Shown piece after piece: positions 7,908 through 16,944 of a DNA stretch of 64,000 nt. The translations under genes and the position numbers were made by a program. Position 1 is the first letter of the stretch; each line of letters opens with the position of its first letter. The notes beneath the pieces were generated by a model. That model searched no databases. It had not been told where the DNA came from and worked only from the letters and a program-made list of their open reading frames with translations. Source of the DNA: a virus; IMG/VR virus record IMGVR_UViG_3300025012_000043, positions 48,590-112,589 of that record; one strand, 5' to 3'.

Positions 7908-10652
7908 TTATTTGCAGCGACTCCATCCGCAAGCCGAGCACTCTATACACTTTGACATATGCACTACGGGATTTCCACACTCAGGACAAGCTTGTTTATA
8001 TGTAATCGCTGAATCATGTTTATCCTTATTTTGAACCAATTTATTTTTATTCTCTTTTGCTCCTACATGAGTTTCTATCGCCACACATATGGCATCAGAT
8101 AATGATGTAATGGTACGCCCACCCTTATAGAAAGCCGTCTCCCCAGCGGAGATACCACGAAGTTGTTTCGTGATATATTTTGTAGACACACCACACCGCA
8201 TAAGTAACGATACCAACCTACCAAGTGCTTCGGCTTCTGCTGCGATCGGTGACCCGGACCGCCCGGCCTTAATAATAACCTCACACAACCCAATATCATC
8301 TTCATTGACAGTGATTAGTGCGTCACCGAACCCAAAAGGTATCTCATATGTACGACCAGTTGGGGCCTCGATTCTAACTCTTGGCCCAAACCCACCATTC
8401 TGCTCAATTGGTTTGGCCTGTTGTCCGGAAGTCAAAACCTGCACACCCTTTGATCCATCACGATAAATAGTTACACCTTTACAACCAAGTTTATATGATA
8501 AACGATATGCCGCATCAATATCTTCTATTGTTGCGTCCTTCTTCATATTAATAGTCTTACTAATTGAATTACCAACATATTTCTGAAATGCTGCTTGCAT
8601 ACGTACGTGCCACTCGGGAGCAATATCATGTGCAGTAACAAATATATACTTAATATCTTCTGGTATATTCATCTTCTGTACTGATCCATTGTGTTCATTA
8701 AATATGACATCAAATAGATCTGGGATATTTAAATTGCGTCTACGTATTTCCTCATCAAAATCGCCATGCAATTCACTCAATTTTTTATCGCCAAACGCCA
8801 TACGATTATATGCAACGGCGTATAAAGGTTCAATGCCTGATGATACACCAGCAATAAGAGCTATTGACCCAGTTGGGGCAATGGTAGTAACAATTGCATT
8901 TCTGCGGGCCTCACCAATCTTATCTAACTCCCAAGCTGGGAATATGCCTTTCTCTTTGCCTAATTCAATACTGGCTTCAATCGCACGAGTATTAATATAC
9001 CCCATGATATGTTCTGCTTGCTCTAGCCCTTGCATTGAATTATATTGAATCCGCATCTTAATAAGTGCATCAGCAAAACCCATGACACCAAGACCAATCT
9101 TTCTGGTCTTCATGATGGCATCTTTAATCTCTTGAAGAGGTTGTGGGCTAACATCAAGCACAGCATCCAAAAACCTAACAGCCAATGGTATTAACTTATT
9201 TAATTTTTCATAATCCCACTCATAGATAACTACACCTTCTGAATCAACCTTTTTCTTTAGCATAGCAACAAGATTAATAGACCCCAATACACATGATTCA
9301 GAGGGATATAATATTGTCTCACCACAATTTCGCCCAAACACACCACTAGAAACAACAAATTTACCATCTTTTTTGCTCGTTATTATCCCATAATTATGAT
9401 TGTCATCCACAGTTATATTATATACATCATCATATCCATAGAATCCCACTGATTTTACTTTATGATTATAATATTGAACCGCCTCATCTAAGTTTTTATT
9501 ATATTTATATTTATCTCTATGCCTATGTATATTGGCAACACTATTACTATTAAATGGCATTAAACTATCGCCTTCTTTTAACTCCTTAAGTTCTACCTTC
9601 TCACCATTACGCCTAATAAATTTGTGATCTGGTGTCGCAATAACCGTCGAATCGTCATCGAGTGTGAGCTTCCAAACTTCCTTCTTTTCTCCCGTAAGCC
9701 TAGGATTTTTGCCCCATTTGATCTCTACCTGTCCATTCTCCAAATTACGTGAATACACTGGCACATCATTACCCTCTTCAACTAATTGTCTAATACTAAC
9801 CGCATTACGTCCATCAGCAACGGCAATTAGTGTATCTCCAACGACACATGGGTTTGATGCTCGCAAAATCCCAAGCGATGGCGTTGGATTGTCACGATTA
9901 ACTCTATCAATCCACAATACACCTGGGTCACCAATACGCCACGCCATCGACACAATCTTATCCCATACTTCTTTGGCATCTAATTCTCCGACTTTCTCTT
10001 TATTACCATAGACAGGAAAATATAAATTATATTTCTTACCCTCGTCTCTTGCCTTCATAAATTCATCGGTAACAGCAACTGAAATATTCATATTCTGCGC
10101 AGCACCAGAATGCTTCATATTAATAAATTCAAGAATGTCTGGATGATGGACAGATAAAATACCCATATTGGCTGATGGTCTAATACCACCTTGATCAACT
10201 ACTGACATTGCATCAGCATAAATTTTAATAAACTGAACAACACCACGAGTCTTATATCCGGTTGACTTAATAATAGTATCTCGTGGTCTAATATTAGACC
10301 AGTCCATCCCGACACCACCACCAGCCTTTTGAATTAAGGCAGCCTTGCGATAAGTACTAAAAATATCATCTAATGAATCCTGGACATCCAACACAAAGCA
10401 CGCTGGATAGGAACATCCATTCCCAGTACCAGCGTTTACTAATGTTGGGGTATTTGGTAAAAATTCTAGATTGGCCATCATGTTAGTATATGATTCAACC
10501 AATTCTTCTTTCTTCTTCTTGGGAAGCTCTTCACAACTGGCTATATCCTTAGCTACCCGTGAAAACAATTCCTCTGGCGTTTCATATGTAGACCCCTTTT
10601 TACGAAGGTACCTTCTACGCAGTACCGTAAGAGCATTTTGGCTTAAGTGCAT
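7908..10652 (-). CDS. nrdJ: Adenosylcobalamin-dependent ribonucleotide reductase (class II) with mini-intein
   Basis: Reduces ribonucleotides to deoxyribonucleotides with a B12-generated thiyl radical. The precursor is 914 residues; removing a 174-residue intein (269-442) leaves 740. The exteins show the family motifs: NTPTLVNAG, the redox cysteine in YPACFVLD (C85), the active-site NPCGE interrupted by the intein so that the radical cysteine becomes C443, the partner cysteine in SESCVLGSINL (C454), and APTGSIALIAG. A C-terminal zinc ribbon (CPECGNP ... CSACGWSRCK) holds the shuttling cysteines. No N-terminal ATP cone is evident. Start ATG 10652 is preceded by GGGAG. It works with dUTPase, the nucleotide kinase and the deaminase to supply dNTPs. 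Confidence 0.96.
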   Translation of the reverse strand: MHLSQNALTVLRRRYLRKKGSTYETPEELFSRVAKDIASCEELPKKKKEELVESYTNMMANLEFLPNTPTLVNAGTGNGCSYPACFVLDVQDSLDDIFSTYRKAALIQKAGGGVGMDWSNIRPRDTIIKSTGYKTRGVVQFIKIYADAMSVVDQGGIRPSANMGILSVHHPDILEFINMKHSGAAQNMNISVAVTDEFMKARDEGKKYNLYFPVYGNKEKVGELDAKEVWDKIVSMAWRIGDPGVLWIDRVNRDNPTPSLGILRASNPCVVGDTLIAVADGRNAVSIRQLVEEGNDVPVYSRNLENGQVEIKWGKNPRLTGEKKEVWKLTLDDDSTVIATPDHKFIRRNGEKVELKELKEGDSLMPFNSNSVANIHRHRDKYKYNKNLDEAVQYYNHKVKSVGFYGYDDVYNITVDDNHNYGIITSKKDGKFVVSSGVFGRNCGETILYPSESCVLGSINLVAMLKKKVDSEGVVIYEWDYEKLNKLIPLAVRFLDAVLDVSPQPLQEIKDAIMKTRKIGLGVMGFADALIKMRIQYNSMQGLEQAEHIMGYINTRAIEASIELGKEKGIFPAWELDKIGEARRNAIVTTIAPTGSIALIAGVSSGIEPLYAVAYNRMAFGDKKLSELHGDFDEEIRRRNLNIPDLFDVIFNEHNGSVQKMNIPEDIKYIFVTAHDIAPEWHVRMQAAFQKYVGNSISKTINMKKDATIEDIDAAYRLSYKLGCKGVTIYRDGSKGVQVLTSGQQAKPIEQNGGFGPRVRIEAPTGRTYEIPFGFGDALITVNEDDIGLCEVIIKAGRSGSPIAAEAEALGRLVSLLMRCGVSTKYITKQLRGISAGETAFYKGGRTITSLSDAICVAIETHVGAKENKNKLVQNKDKHDSAITYKQACPECGNPVVHMSKCIECSACGWSRCK
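9327..9848 (-). mobile_element. Mini-intein in the NrdJ active-site motif
   Basis: The intein starts at Cys269 (CVVGDTLIAVADG, block A), has the TxxH-type block B (ATPDHKF), block F (YDDVYNITVDDNHNYG) and ends VFGRN before extein Cys443. At 174 residues it has no room for a homing endonuclease, so it is a splicing-only mini-intein. The insertion splits the N-P/C-G-E active site, a classic intein site in reductases. The penultimate residue is Arg instead of the usual His. Confidence 0.92.
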
Positions 10653-10670
10653 CTATAGTCTCCCATCTTG

Positions 10671-11126
10671 TTATTCTGAAAATCCCGCTGTACTTCCGAA
10701 ACCATTCTCACCTCGTTCAGTCTTGGGCAATTCATCAACATATTCTATACGATATACAACCGATTGATGTAGCACTAACTGCGCCAGTCGGTCTCCCCTA
10801 TTAACCACTACATCATATTTATTGGGATTCAATGCAAACACAAGCAAAGCGCCAGTAAAGCCCTCATCTATTGTCCCATCCATAATAAGTAACTTCTTTT
10901 TAGCAAATGTTGAACTACGAGGTCTGATTGATGCCCACGTTCCCCAGGGCAATTTTATACTAATTCCAGTTGGGATATTTATCATACCACCACTCGGGAC
11001 AATAATTTTCTCTTCTTCAATACATACAACCAAGTCTAAACCTATATCACCTTCTCGGGCTGGCTTTAATACCGGGGGTATAAATGCCGCATTATCTAAT
11101 ACTTTTACCTGTAGCCTATTGCTCAT
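10671..11126 (-). CDS. dut: dUTP diphosphatase (dUTPase)
   Basis: Hydrolyses dUTP to dUMP, keeping uracil out of DNA and feeding dTMP synthesis. All five trimeric dUTPase motifs are visible: GDIGLDL (1), RPRSSTF (2), DGTIDEGFTGALLV (3, catalytic Asp), RGDRLAQLVL (4) and RGENGFGSTA (5, P-loop-like). About 151 residues from ATG 11126, the usual size. That start is chosen because GGAGGAGAG lies just upstream; an earlier in-frame ATG at 11144 overlaps the previous gene more. It overlaps the deoxyribosyltransferase-like gene by 11 bases and is followed by nrdJ. Confidence 0.95.
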   Translation of the reverse strand: MSNRLQVKVLDNAAFIPPVLKPAREGDIGLDLVVCIEEEKIIVPSGGMINIPTGISIKLPWGTWASIRPRSSTFAKKKLLIMDGTIDEGFTGALLVFALNPNKYDVVVNRGDRLAQLVLHQSVVYRIEYVDELPKTERGENGFGSTAGFSE

Positions 11127-11628
11127 TAAACTCTCCTCCTTCACAAATATTCAATGACTCACCAAGCGTAAACTCCTCTGTGAGCTCTATAAAATTTTCA
11201 GCATTTATCTGCACAATCTTATTATTTAAAATATTCCCTAATTCTCTATAATTAGTAATCCATCTAGTATTAAATTGTTTGGCGACCCATTTCATATATA
11301 CTGATATCTTTACATCTGCGTCCGCGCACAAAATGACCGATTGATGTAATTTGTTTTTATTATCTATACACCACGAAACCTCTAACCACGTACCAACAGT
11401 TGGTATTCCATTGATATAAACTACAACAATGTTGGCCCTTTCTAAGGCCAAACGATTAACATCAACTATATAATCTGGGTCCACATCACCCATTGGTATA
11501 AATGCCCTGCCTGGCATAAATAATGTAACATTTTGGTCCTTGTTAACTAAATTGTTAATTACATCATAATAAGCCAATTTATCGGTATTATTATCAACAT
11601 TCCCCGCACAATATACAGAGACTGACAT
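11116..11628 (-). CDS. Nucleoside 2-deoxyribosyltransferase-like protein
   Basis: 170 residues with the layout of the deoxyribosyltransferase / Rcl superfamily: N-terminal VYCAGNVDNN strand-loop, a middle ALERANIVVVYINGIPTVGTWLEVSWC segment carrying the substrate-binding and catalytic-like Glu (TWLEVSW), and a C-terminal helical part. Family members cleave or exchange the base on deoxynucleosides or deoxynucleotides. Here it sits between a nucleotide kinase and dUTPase, so a salvage or pool-editing role is likely. The sequence does not separate transferase from hydrolase. GGAGGAG precedes ATG 11628. Confidence 0.65.
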   Translation of the reverse strand: MSVSVYCAGNVDNNTDKLAYYDVINNLVNKDQNVTLFMPGRAFIPMGDVDPDYIVDVNRLALERANIVVVYINGIPTVGTWLEVSWCIDNKNKLHQSVILCADADVKISVYMKWVAKQFNTRWITNYRELGNILNNKIVQINAENFIELTEEFTLGESLNICEGGEFNEQ

Positions 11629-12180
11629 TTACTCCTCCATCATCCTAAGTAGTGTCATCACCCTATCAACCTCTGCCGAAGTATTCCCATTAATTAGTGA
11701 CTCTAAAAACTTAATTTTATCGTGTCTAAGCATATTGAAACATATGTCTCTAATTTGTTGCATATTTGTTTCATCCTTAGTAATCCTCTTCATTATTACT
11801 TCAGCAGTATCATAATCATCACGATTCCTTTTAATTAAGCGCCCAATCCGTTTAATCGCTGGCGCATCAATATAGACCACGCTCCATAAATATGCCTTGA
11901 GGTTCTTGCTAATCCAGGTAACCTGTCCCTCTGTCCTAGGAACTCCATCAACCAATATAATTTCCCTATTCGTTCTATTAATGCGATCACTGATCCCTCC
12001 CATGATAGCATCATCATTATAATAAAGATCACCATTAGCCAGATCCTTATGTGAATCAGCAAGACTTCTAACTATATCGCCAGATGAAATAAATTCTGCC
12101 CCAACTATGGCTGATACTTGTTTAGAAATGGTAGTCTTACCCGAACCAGCCGGACCGATTACCCAGAGAATTCGTCTCAT
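11629..12180 (-). CDS. Adenylate-kinase-like nucleotide kinase
   Basis: P-loop kinase of 183 residues. Walker A is GPAGSGKTT (residues 9-17). SSGDIVR matches the NMP-binding TGD-like motif, and DGVPRTEGQ corresponds to the FPRT nucleotide-binding motif of adenylate kinase. The lid (RLIKRNRDDYDTAEVIMKR) is short, as in the lidless class. It phosphorylates a nucleoside monophosphate using ATP; which one is not evident. Next to reductase, dUTPase and, further on, a PurZ-type enzyme, a (d)AMP or aminoadenine monophosphate role is possible but inferred. Confidence 0.8.
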   Translation of the reverse strand: MRRILWVIGPAGSGKTTISKQVSAIVGAEFISSGDIVRSLADSHKDLANGDLYYNDDAIMGGISDRINRTNREIILVDGVPRTEGQVTWISKNLKAYLWSVVYIDAPAIKRIGRLIKRNRDDYDTAEVIMKRITKDETNMQQIRDICFNMLRHDKIKFLESLINGNTSAEVDRVMTLLRMMEE

Positions 12181-12219
12181 TATATACCCCTAAAAATTTA
12201 TACTATACCCTTTGTATCG

Positions 12220-14865
12220 TTACACATATGTTGGTATAATATTTGTGTCTATATTAATCTCCTTACCAAAATTTGCTGCCTCTCCAGCCCTAAGCGACCC
12301 AACATTAGGGTCTTTATCATAAAACACATCAATCATTATATCAGAAGGTCCCATTCTAACCTTGGCTATATTCATTGTAATATTGCCACGTTTTCCACCA
12401 AATCTACCAATATCATCTAATGATTTTTTAGTAAAAATAACGACCTTGGCCGCGTCTTGTGATAATTTGTACGCACCACCAACCCCCTCAACTGATCCAA
12501 ACGCTTCTGATTTATCTTTATTCTGTTGTGCAACGGTAACAATACACAACGGATCACGAGGATTCATTGCTCTATTTTGTAATAGTGAACTAGCAACATC
12601 TAATACTTCCCATTTCTTCCCTACTTTATTATCTGATTTAATTAATTGAACATAATCAATAAACACATGTTTACATCCAAATTTTAATCTATGATATTCA
12701 ATGATGCCCATGATCTCTGAAATAGTAAAATTATTTGGCACTATAACATATCCAGGAGAAGAACGAAGCCGATTATATGAATCCATCATCTTTTGCCATT
12801 CTACTGACCCTTGAGGATACTTCCCAAGCCTAATCATCGTATTTGAAAGATCACAATCAATAGATATCATTCTTGTCCAAATGTCATCCCTAGACATTTC
12901 AGCAGAAATGAACAATGATGGTTCCTGTGATATGGTGATGACATCATTAAACCAATTTACGGCGACAGATGTTTTACCAACACCAGTATGCGCGGCTACC
13001 ATATGCACATATCCTAATTCCAACCCAGACCAAGCTGTATTAAGTGTCGCCCATCTCTCAGATAATGGTGTACCAAGAATCGCCTTGCCGGATTTAGACC
13101 GCTCTATGTAAAGGTCTGAGAACCTATCAGCTAGATCTTGTGTTGATGATGTAACCATAGTATTTCTACGATCATTAATCTCAACTATTGAAGCACGATG
13201 TTCCTGCATGATAACATCTACTGGTTTGTCTATATCCATAGACTCTGCCAATAATTTCGCCGCCACCTTGCTAGCACTACGTCGCATATGCAATTCTTTA
13301 ATCTGTTGAATACAAAACTCAACATCTAAATTATGTTTCTGTAACGTTGCCCAATATTGTTGCAATGGTTTTTTAATGGTACTTAGTAAAATTTCTTCAG
13401 ATATGGTGCTATATTTCATCAAACATGAACACACAGTCTTATATAGATCTGAATTATTACGTACATAAAATTCGTGCTCAGCGATCTCGTGCCTGACAGT
13501 ATAGGCAAATTCCTTATCTTCGACCATTAATTTAATAATAGTACTCTCGGCTTCCTTATTATGTATGTCCCTTGGATTTGACGAATATGTGATGAAATAA
13601 TCAAGCGCATTACAAATATTATACTTGATCTCTATATATTTAGATGCCATCTCACGATAAACCGTACTAAATTTATTAATATATTTACACACTACATCCA
13701 AGAATTTTATCTCTTCCGTTAATCCAGGTACCACACTATAAGCATTATCAATATAGAAATGGATGGGATGTACACTGGCATTAATATATTTACCAATCCC
13801 ATCGGCCCCAAATTCTTTCAATATCTCATCTGGATCTCCGCCCTGCAATACAACAAATGATACAAATATATTACCATATATAGTAAACTCATCAGCGATT
13901 TTTATCAACTCTCTCTTACCTGGCTCATCACCATCTGGTATTAATACTACTTCATTAACTTTATATTTAGACAACGCCCCAATTAAAACTGGTGATAGAA
14001 ATTTAGACAGACCACAAGTAGCTATTGTATTTTTAAGCCCGTGTGAATACATCTGTAATAAATCAATTTGTCCTTCTACCACGTTCAATTTATAATTATT
14101 ATTTCTCAATTCCTTTCTAGCTAAATTAAGCCCATAAATCGAAGTCTCATCATACATCTGAGAACTTGATGATGACCCGACATATTTAACACTACCAGAA
14201 AATGGTCTTGTATAAAATTGTGTGGCGTGTCCACTACTATTAAACACTGGGAATACTATGGCATTATCCCACATCATTGGATTACATAAATCAATGTCCT
14301 TCAAATCAGTGTATGGTATGGTAGTACCAAGTTTCCTAGTAATGGCTTCATGTAACCACTGGGTGGATACCGTATACCCTATCTTAAATGTTTTTAGGGT
14401 TTCAATATCAATCTTACGTTCATTTACCATAAAAACAGATGAATCACCCAAATCCCCGAGAAGCGCTTCGTGGCATACTTCAACCACAGCATCATAAATT
14501 TTAGAGTGGAAGATGTGACGGGAGTCTTGCGAGGAATCGAGGAAGGGGGTTAGATCTATATTATATCGTTCAGCAAGTAACTGAGTGGCCTCAATTACTT
14601 CAACACCCTCAGCAAACTGTACGAAGTCAATCGCATTGCCGCCACGTTTACATCCGAAACAGTAAAAATAATGTTCACTTATTTCACCCGTAGTATTTAC
14701 TTTGAACGATGGCACACTCTCCGAATGAAATGGGCAACAGAAGGCAGAATTAACACCCTGTACCTTACCATCTTCTCCAGTGTGCTGTTTGACCAACTCA
14801 ATCAAACTTACCTTATTTAGAACTAAACCTATAGCACCAGTCAGATTAGTTAAACGTAATCCCAT
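12220..14865 (-). CDS. DNA primase-helicase (DnaG-Toprim plus DnaB-type helicase)
   Basis: Bifunctional replication protein of 881 residues. Residues 44-72 form a CHC2 zinc finger (CPFH ... YCFGC) for template recognition. A Toprim primase core follows, with E264 in VVEGQIDLL and the D311/D313 pair in IPDGDEPG. A long linker leads to a RecA-fold hexameric helicase domain with Walker A AHTGVGKTS (625-633) and Walker B VFIDYVQL (734-741). It unwinds the fork and makes primers, partnering DnaE. Start ATG 14865 has GAGGT upstream. The organisation matches T7 gp4-type primase-helicases. The replication initiator candidate is immediately upstream. Confidence 0.95.
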   Translation of the reverse strand: MGLRLTNLTGAIGLVLNKVSLIELVKQHTGEDGKVQGVNSAFCCPFHSESVPSFKVNTTGEISEHYFYCFGCKRGGNAIDFVQFAEGVEVIEATQLLAERYNIDLTPFLDSSQDSRHIFHSKIYDAVVEVCHEALLGDLGDSSVFMVNERKIDIETLKTFKIGYTVSTQWLHEAITRKLGTTIPYTDLKDIDLCNPMMWDNAIVFPVFNSSGHATQFYTRPFSGSVKYVGSSSSSQMYDETSIYGLNLARKELRNNNYKLNVVEGQIDLLQMYSHGLKNTIATCGLSKFLSPVLIGALSKYKVNEVVLIPDGDEPGKRELIKIADEFTIYGNIFVSFVVLQGGDPDEILKEFGADGIGKYINASVHPIHFYIDNAYSVVPGLTEEIKFLDVVCKYINKFSTVYREMASKYIEIKYNICNALDYFITYSSNPRDIHNKEAESTIIKLMVEDKEFAYTVRHEIAEHEFYVRNNSDLYKTVCSCLMKYSTISEEILLSTIKKPLQQYWATLQKHNLDVEFCIQQIKELHMRRSASKVAAKLLAESMDIDKPVDVIMQEHRASIVEINDRRNTMVTSSTQDLADRFSDLYIERSKSGKAILGTPLSERWATLNTAWSGLELGYVHMVAAHTGVGKTSVAVNWFNDVITISQEPSLFISAEMSRDDIWTRMISIDCDLSNTMIRLGKYPQGSVEWQKMMDSYNRLRSSPGYVIVPNNFTISEIMGIIEYHRLKFGCKHVFIDYVQLIKSDNKVGKKWEVLDVASSLLQNRAMNPRDPLCIVTVAQQNKDKSEAFGSVEGVGGAYKLSQDAAKVVIFTKKSLDDIGRFGGKRGNITMNIAKVRMGPSDIMIDVFYDKDPNVGSLRAGEAANFGKEINIDTNIIPTYV

Positions 14866-14914
14866 CCAGATACCTCACTTAATAAGATAAATACTTATCG
14901 CTACAAAAATCAAT

Positions 14915-15649
14915 TTAACTACTCGTCCCATAATAAGGTACATCAACCTCGAACATTTTACCTAGTTGACACATATCACACTTCCATTCCCATGAAAGAT
15001 GTTCCTCCACTGGAATCCAAGTATTCGTCCAATAAAACCCAGGTTCTAATAAACCAGACTTAGGGTCGTAATCTTTACCAGTAGGTAATACACGTTTGTG
15101 AGATTTGTCTTTGATTTTTAATACCTCCTCTTGGTTTGGAGGGGGGTTAGGAGGAAGTACTAAAAACGAATCTACTACTTTTGGATCTACTGCTATGGAT
15201 CTACTAAAATCGGATCCGGATTGTTTTCCGGTTATTGGCCCGGATCGCTTTCCGGTGTCAGGCCCGGATCGCTTTCCGGTTCCGGAACCGGATCCTTTTC
15301 CGGAAGGTTGTTCTTGCTTAACGTCTTCATCAAATGTTTCTTTCCATAAAAACTTATATTCATTATTATAATGTTTTAATCTATTAATGCCACTAGGTGG
15401 GATAATTTTAATATATCCACCCATACTTAATATATGCAATAAACGATAAACTGTGTCCTCTTTCAACTTAACTTTTTCAGCTATTACAGCCTGTGATGGG
15501 TAACATCTACCATTTTTGCCGCTATAACTTGATAATACACCATATAATAATTTGGCCGAAGGTGGTAAATCTTCGGCCTCTAATACACAATTTGGTATAA
15601 ACACACCTATAAATACTTTATATGGGATAAATACATCTCCTTCTTTCAT
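14915..15649 (-). CDS. Winged-helix replication initiation protein candidate (phage O-like)
   Basis: 244 residues from ATG 15649 (GAGGT upstream). Residues about 25-95 form a helix-turn-helix_36 type winged helix (LPPSAKLLYGVLSSYSG, CYPSQAVIAEKVKLKEDTVYRLL), common in phage replication initiators. The middle (about 113-150) is a Gly/Ser/Lys-rich linker of eight-residue repeats (TGKRSGPD-like) produced by 24-bp DNA repeats. The C-terminus has CDMCQLGKMFEV. It lies directly upstream of the primase-helicase, as lambda O precedes the helicase-loading gene. By analogy it would bind the repeats inside its own gene and recruit the helicase. Function is inferred from context. Confidence 0.6.
   Translation of the reverse strand: MKEGDVFIPYKVFIGVFIPNCVLEAEDLPPSAKLLYGVLSSYSGKNGRCYPSQAVIAEKVKLKEDTVYRLLHILSMGGYIKIIPPSGINRLKHYNNEYKFLWKETFDEDVKQEQPSGKGSGSGTGKRSGPDTGKRSGPITGKQSGSDFSRSIAVDPKVVDSFLVLPPNPPPNQEEVLKIKDKSHKRVLPTGKDYDPKSGLLEPGFYWTNTWIPVEEHLSWEWKCDMCQLGKMFEVDVPYYGTSS
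15215..15310. repeat. Four 24-bp iterons; candidate replication origin
   Basis: Four direct repeats with exact 24-bp period (15215-15238, 15239-15262, 15263-15286, 15287-15310). Each contains the dyad CCGGA-N6-TCCGG. Between units 3 and 4 there is a 12-bp perfect palindrome, GGTTCCGGAACC. The stretch is GC-rich in an AT-rich genome and lies inside the winged-helix protein gene, like the iterons inside lambda gene O. A role as origin is inferred; the repeat structure is directly visible. Confidence 0.75.
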
Positions 15650-15665
15650 ACTCACCTCTTTATTA

Positions 15666-16352
15666 TTATTTTAGCCCCCATTTACGTTTATTAATCTCTC
15701 TCACCTCTCGCATAGCCTTTTCTGTGGCTTGTCTCTCCCTAACTTCCCTAAATTCTGCGTCCATAAGTGCGACTTCTAACACAGTTGCCTTTCTAGTTGG
15801 GATATTTTTAATCCATTGTTGAGAGCGTTCCATGGCCTCAAGCCTTCTTTGAAATTGAACTTCCTTTAATTGTTTCTGTCGTTTTAGTGCCGACATAATA
15901 TATGGTAATTCTGTGCCACCATCTCTATTTTTAATATTTTCTATTATTTGTTGTACATCTTGAATATTAAATTCTGATCCAATGTCTAAAATCATTTTAA
16001 ATTCTGTTTGATTAAAATCGTGCTCTAATACAGTATTACATAAATAGTGATATACTTGTTTATGCTCATCACCCCAATCCAGCGGAAACTCTTTAACTAC
16101 AGCTTTCTTATCACACATATATTTCAATAAATTATTATAATCTGCTGACCCCATGATCGGCAAATACCAATCCTGTGTACCACCATAACTATTACAATTG
16201 TCTGATTTTTTACGATTCCACCATGCAGCAATTACTCTAAGTACATAATTATTACCATAATATTCTATATCACAAATATCATATTGGATATCTGGGCGGA
16301 TATCTTGTAAACGTTCTAACAATTCCCTGCCAAACTTTGACATTACTCGCAC
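15666..16352 (-). CDS. Hypothetical protein, about 229 aa
   Basis: Unknown protein with a mixed N-terminal domain (DICDIEYYGNNYVLRVIAAW), and a strongly helical, charged C-terminal third (about 160-229, many Arg/Glu/Lys) suggesting a coiled coil. GTG 16352 is favoured because GGAGG lies five bases upstream; ATG 16343 or TTG 16364 are alternatives. First gene downstream of the 16378-16405 hairpin, and upstream of the replication initiator candidate. Confidence 0.7.
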   Translation of the reverse strand: MRVMSKFGRELLERLQDIRPDIQYDICDIEYYGNNYVLRVIAAWWNRKKSDNCNSYGGTQDWYLPIMGSADYNNLLKYMCDKKAVVKEFPLDWGDEHKQVYHYLCNTVLEHDFNQTEFKMILDIGSEFNIQDVQQIIENIKNRDGGTELPYIMSALKRQKQLKEVQFQRRLEAMERSQQWIKNIPTRKATVLEVALMDAEFREVRERQATEKAMREVREINKRKWGLK

Positions 16353-16377
16353 ATATGCCTCCAAAACAGATTAAATT

Positions 16378-16405
16378 GCCCCCACACCTTGATAGGTGTG
16401 GGGGC
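16378..16405 (-). terminator. Perfect 12-bp GC-rich hairpin between transcription blocks
   Basis: GCCCCCACACCT and its exact complement flank a four-base loop (TGAT). It separates the small helical gene cluster from the replication genes. The sequence after it on the minus strand is AATTTAATC, without a true U tract, so it is a weak intrinsic terminator or an RNA-stabilising hairpin. Confidence 0.6.
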
Positions 16406-16413
16406 AGGTAATA

Positions 16414-16605
16414 CTAATGTTCTCCGCGCAGCACTCTGATCATATATCCTCTAAGAGCTACTATCCTATATCTAAATTCCGGGCTTATATCTATTTTACT
16501 AGCTCTTAAAGGATTTAGTGCTACATCAGTATCTAATACTAAGTTAGTAGCTTGACGCAATCTTTCCTTTTTAGATTGAAATCCATAAATCATTGTCATA
16601 ACCAT
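16414..16605 (-). CDS. Small helical protein, 63 aa (tandem cluster)
   Basis: Last member of a run of short overlapping genes (16414-17538) encoding two-helix proteins. Composition is helical and basic (SKKERLRQATNLVL ... YRIVALRGYMIRVL). Start ATG 16605 overlaps the previous stop; ATG 16599 is an alternative. Unknown function. Confidence 0.55.
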   Translation of the reverse strand: MVMTMIYGFQSKKERLRQATNLVLDTDVALNPLRASKIDISPEFRYRIVALRGYMIRVLRGEH

Positions 16606-16766
16606 ATGACAAAATCAATCCTTTCTATTAAATCAGTAATTCTCATACGAATATTTATCGCGTCATCAATGATGTACAAATATTTATTGGCATTGCGCAA
16701 CTCACTCATAATCTGTATCATCCTATGTATTCGAAATTCCATTTCACTAATACTTGGTGACATCAT
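16596..16766 (-). CDS. Small helical protein, 56 aa (tandem cluster)
   Basis: Starts MMSPSISEMEFRIHRMIQIM from ATG 16766, followed by two amphipathic helices. A longer frame opening at 16835 would overlap the upstream gene by 89 bases and is less likely. No strong ribosome-binding site; translation may be coupled to the upstream gene, whose end it overlaps by 20 bases. Unknown function. Confidence 0.5.
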   Translation of the reverse strand: MMSPSISEMEFRIHRMIQIMSELRNANKYLYIIDDAINIRMRITDLIERIDFVIWL

Positions 16767-16944
16767 AAGGCTTATGTTGTAAATATGGAAAGCTTTTGCG
16801 TTGTAATTTATTAATATCTCTATATAAATCATCAATCTGATGAGCTATGTCACAAAATATATCATCATTTGTGGTATATAGTTGATATGCGGCTCCTATT
16901 AATCGCATCTTTACCCTGGCCAAATAAAGTAATTTATTTTCCAT
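16747..16944 (-). CDS. Small helical protein, 65 aa (tandem cluster)
   Basis: Begins MENKLLYLARVKMRLIGAAY, then a second helix IAHQIDDLYRDINKL. The first helix resembles that of the next upstream gene (MRNKWMYLSRVRGKL), indicating tandem duplication. GGGAG precedes ATG 16944. No known domain. Confidence 0.65.
   Translation of the reverse strand: MENKLLYLARVKMRLIGAAYQLYTTNDDIFCDIAHQIDDLYRDINKLQRKSFPYLQHKPYDVTKY

Noticed and set aside
8075-9048. Long frames opposite or out of frame within the reductase gene
   Set aside because: They lie fully inside conserved NrdJ coding sequence; composition matches shadow frames.
15215-15310. CRISPR array
   Set aside because: Units are contiguous 24-bp repeats without variable spacers, and lie inside a coding frame.
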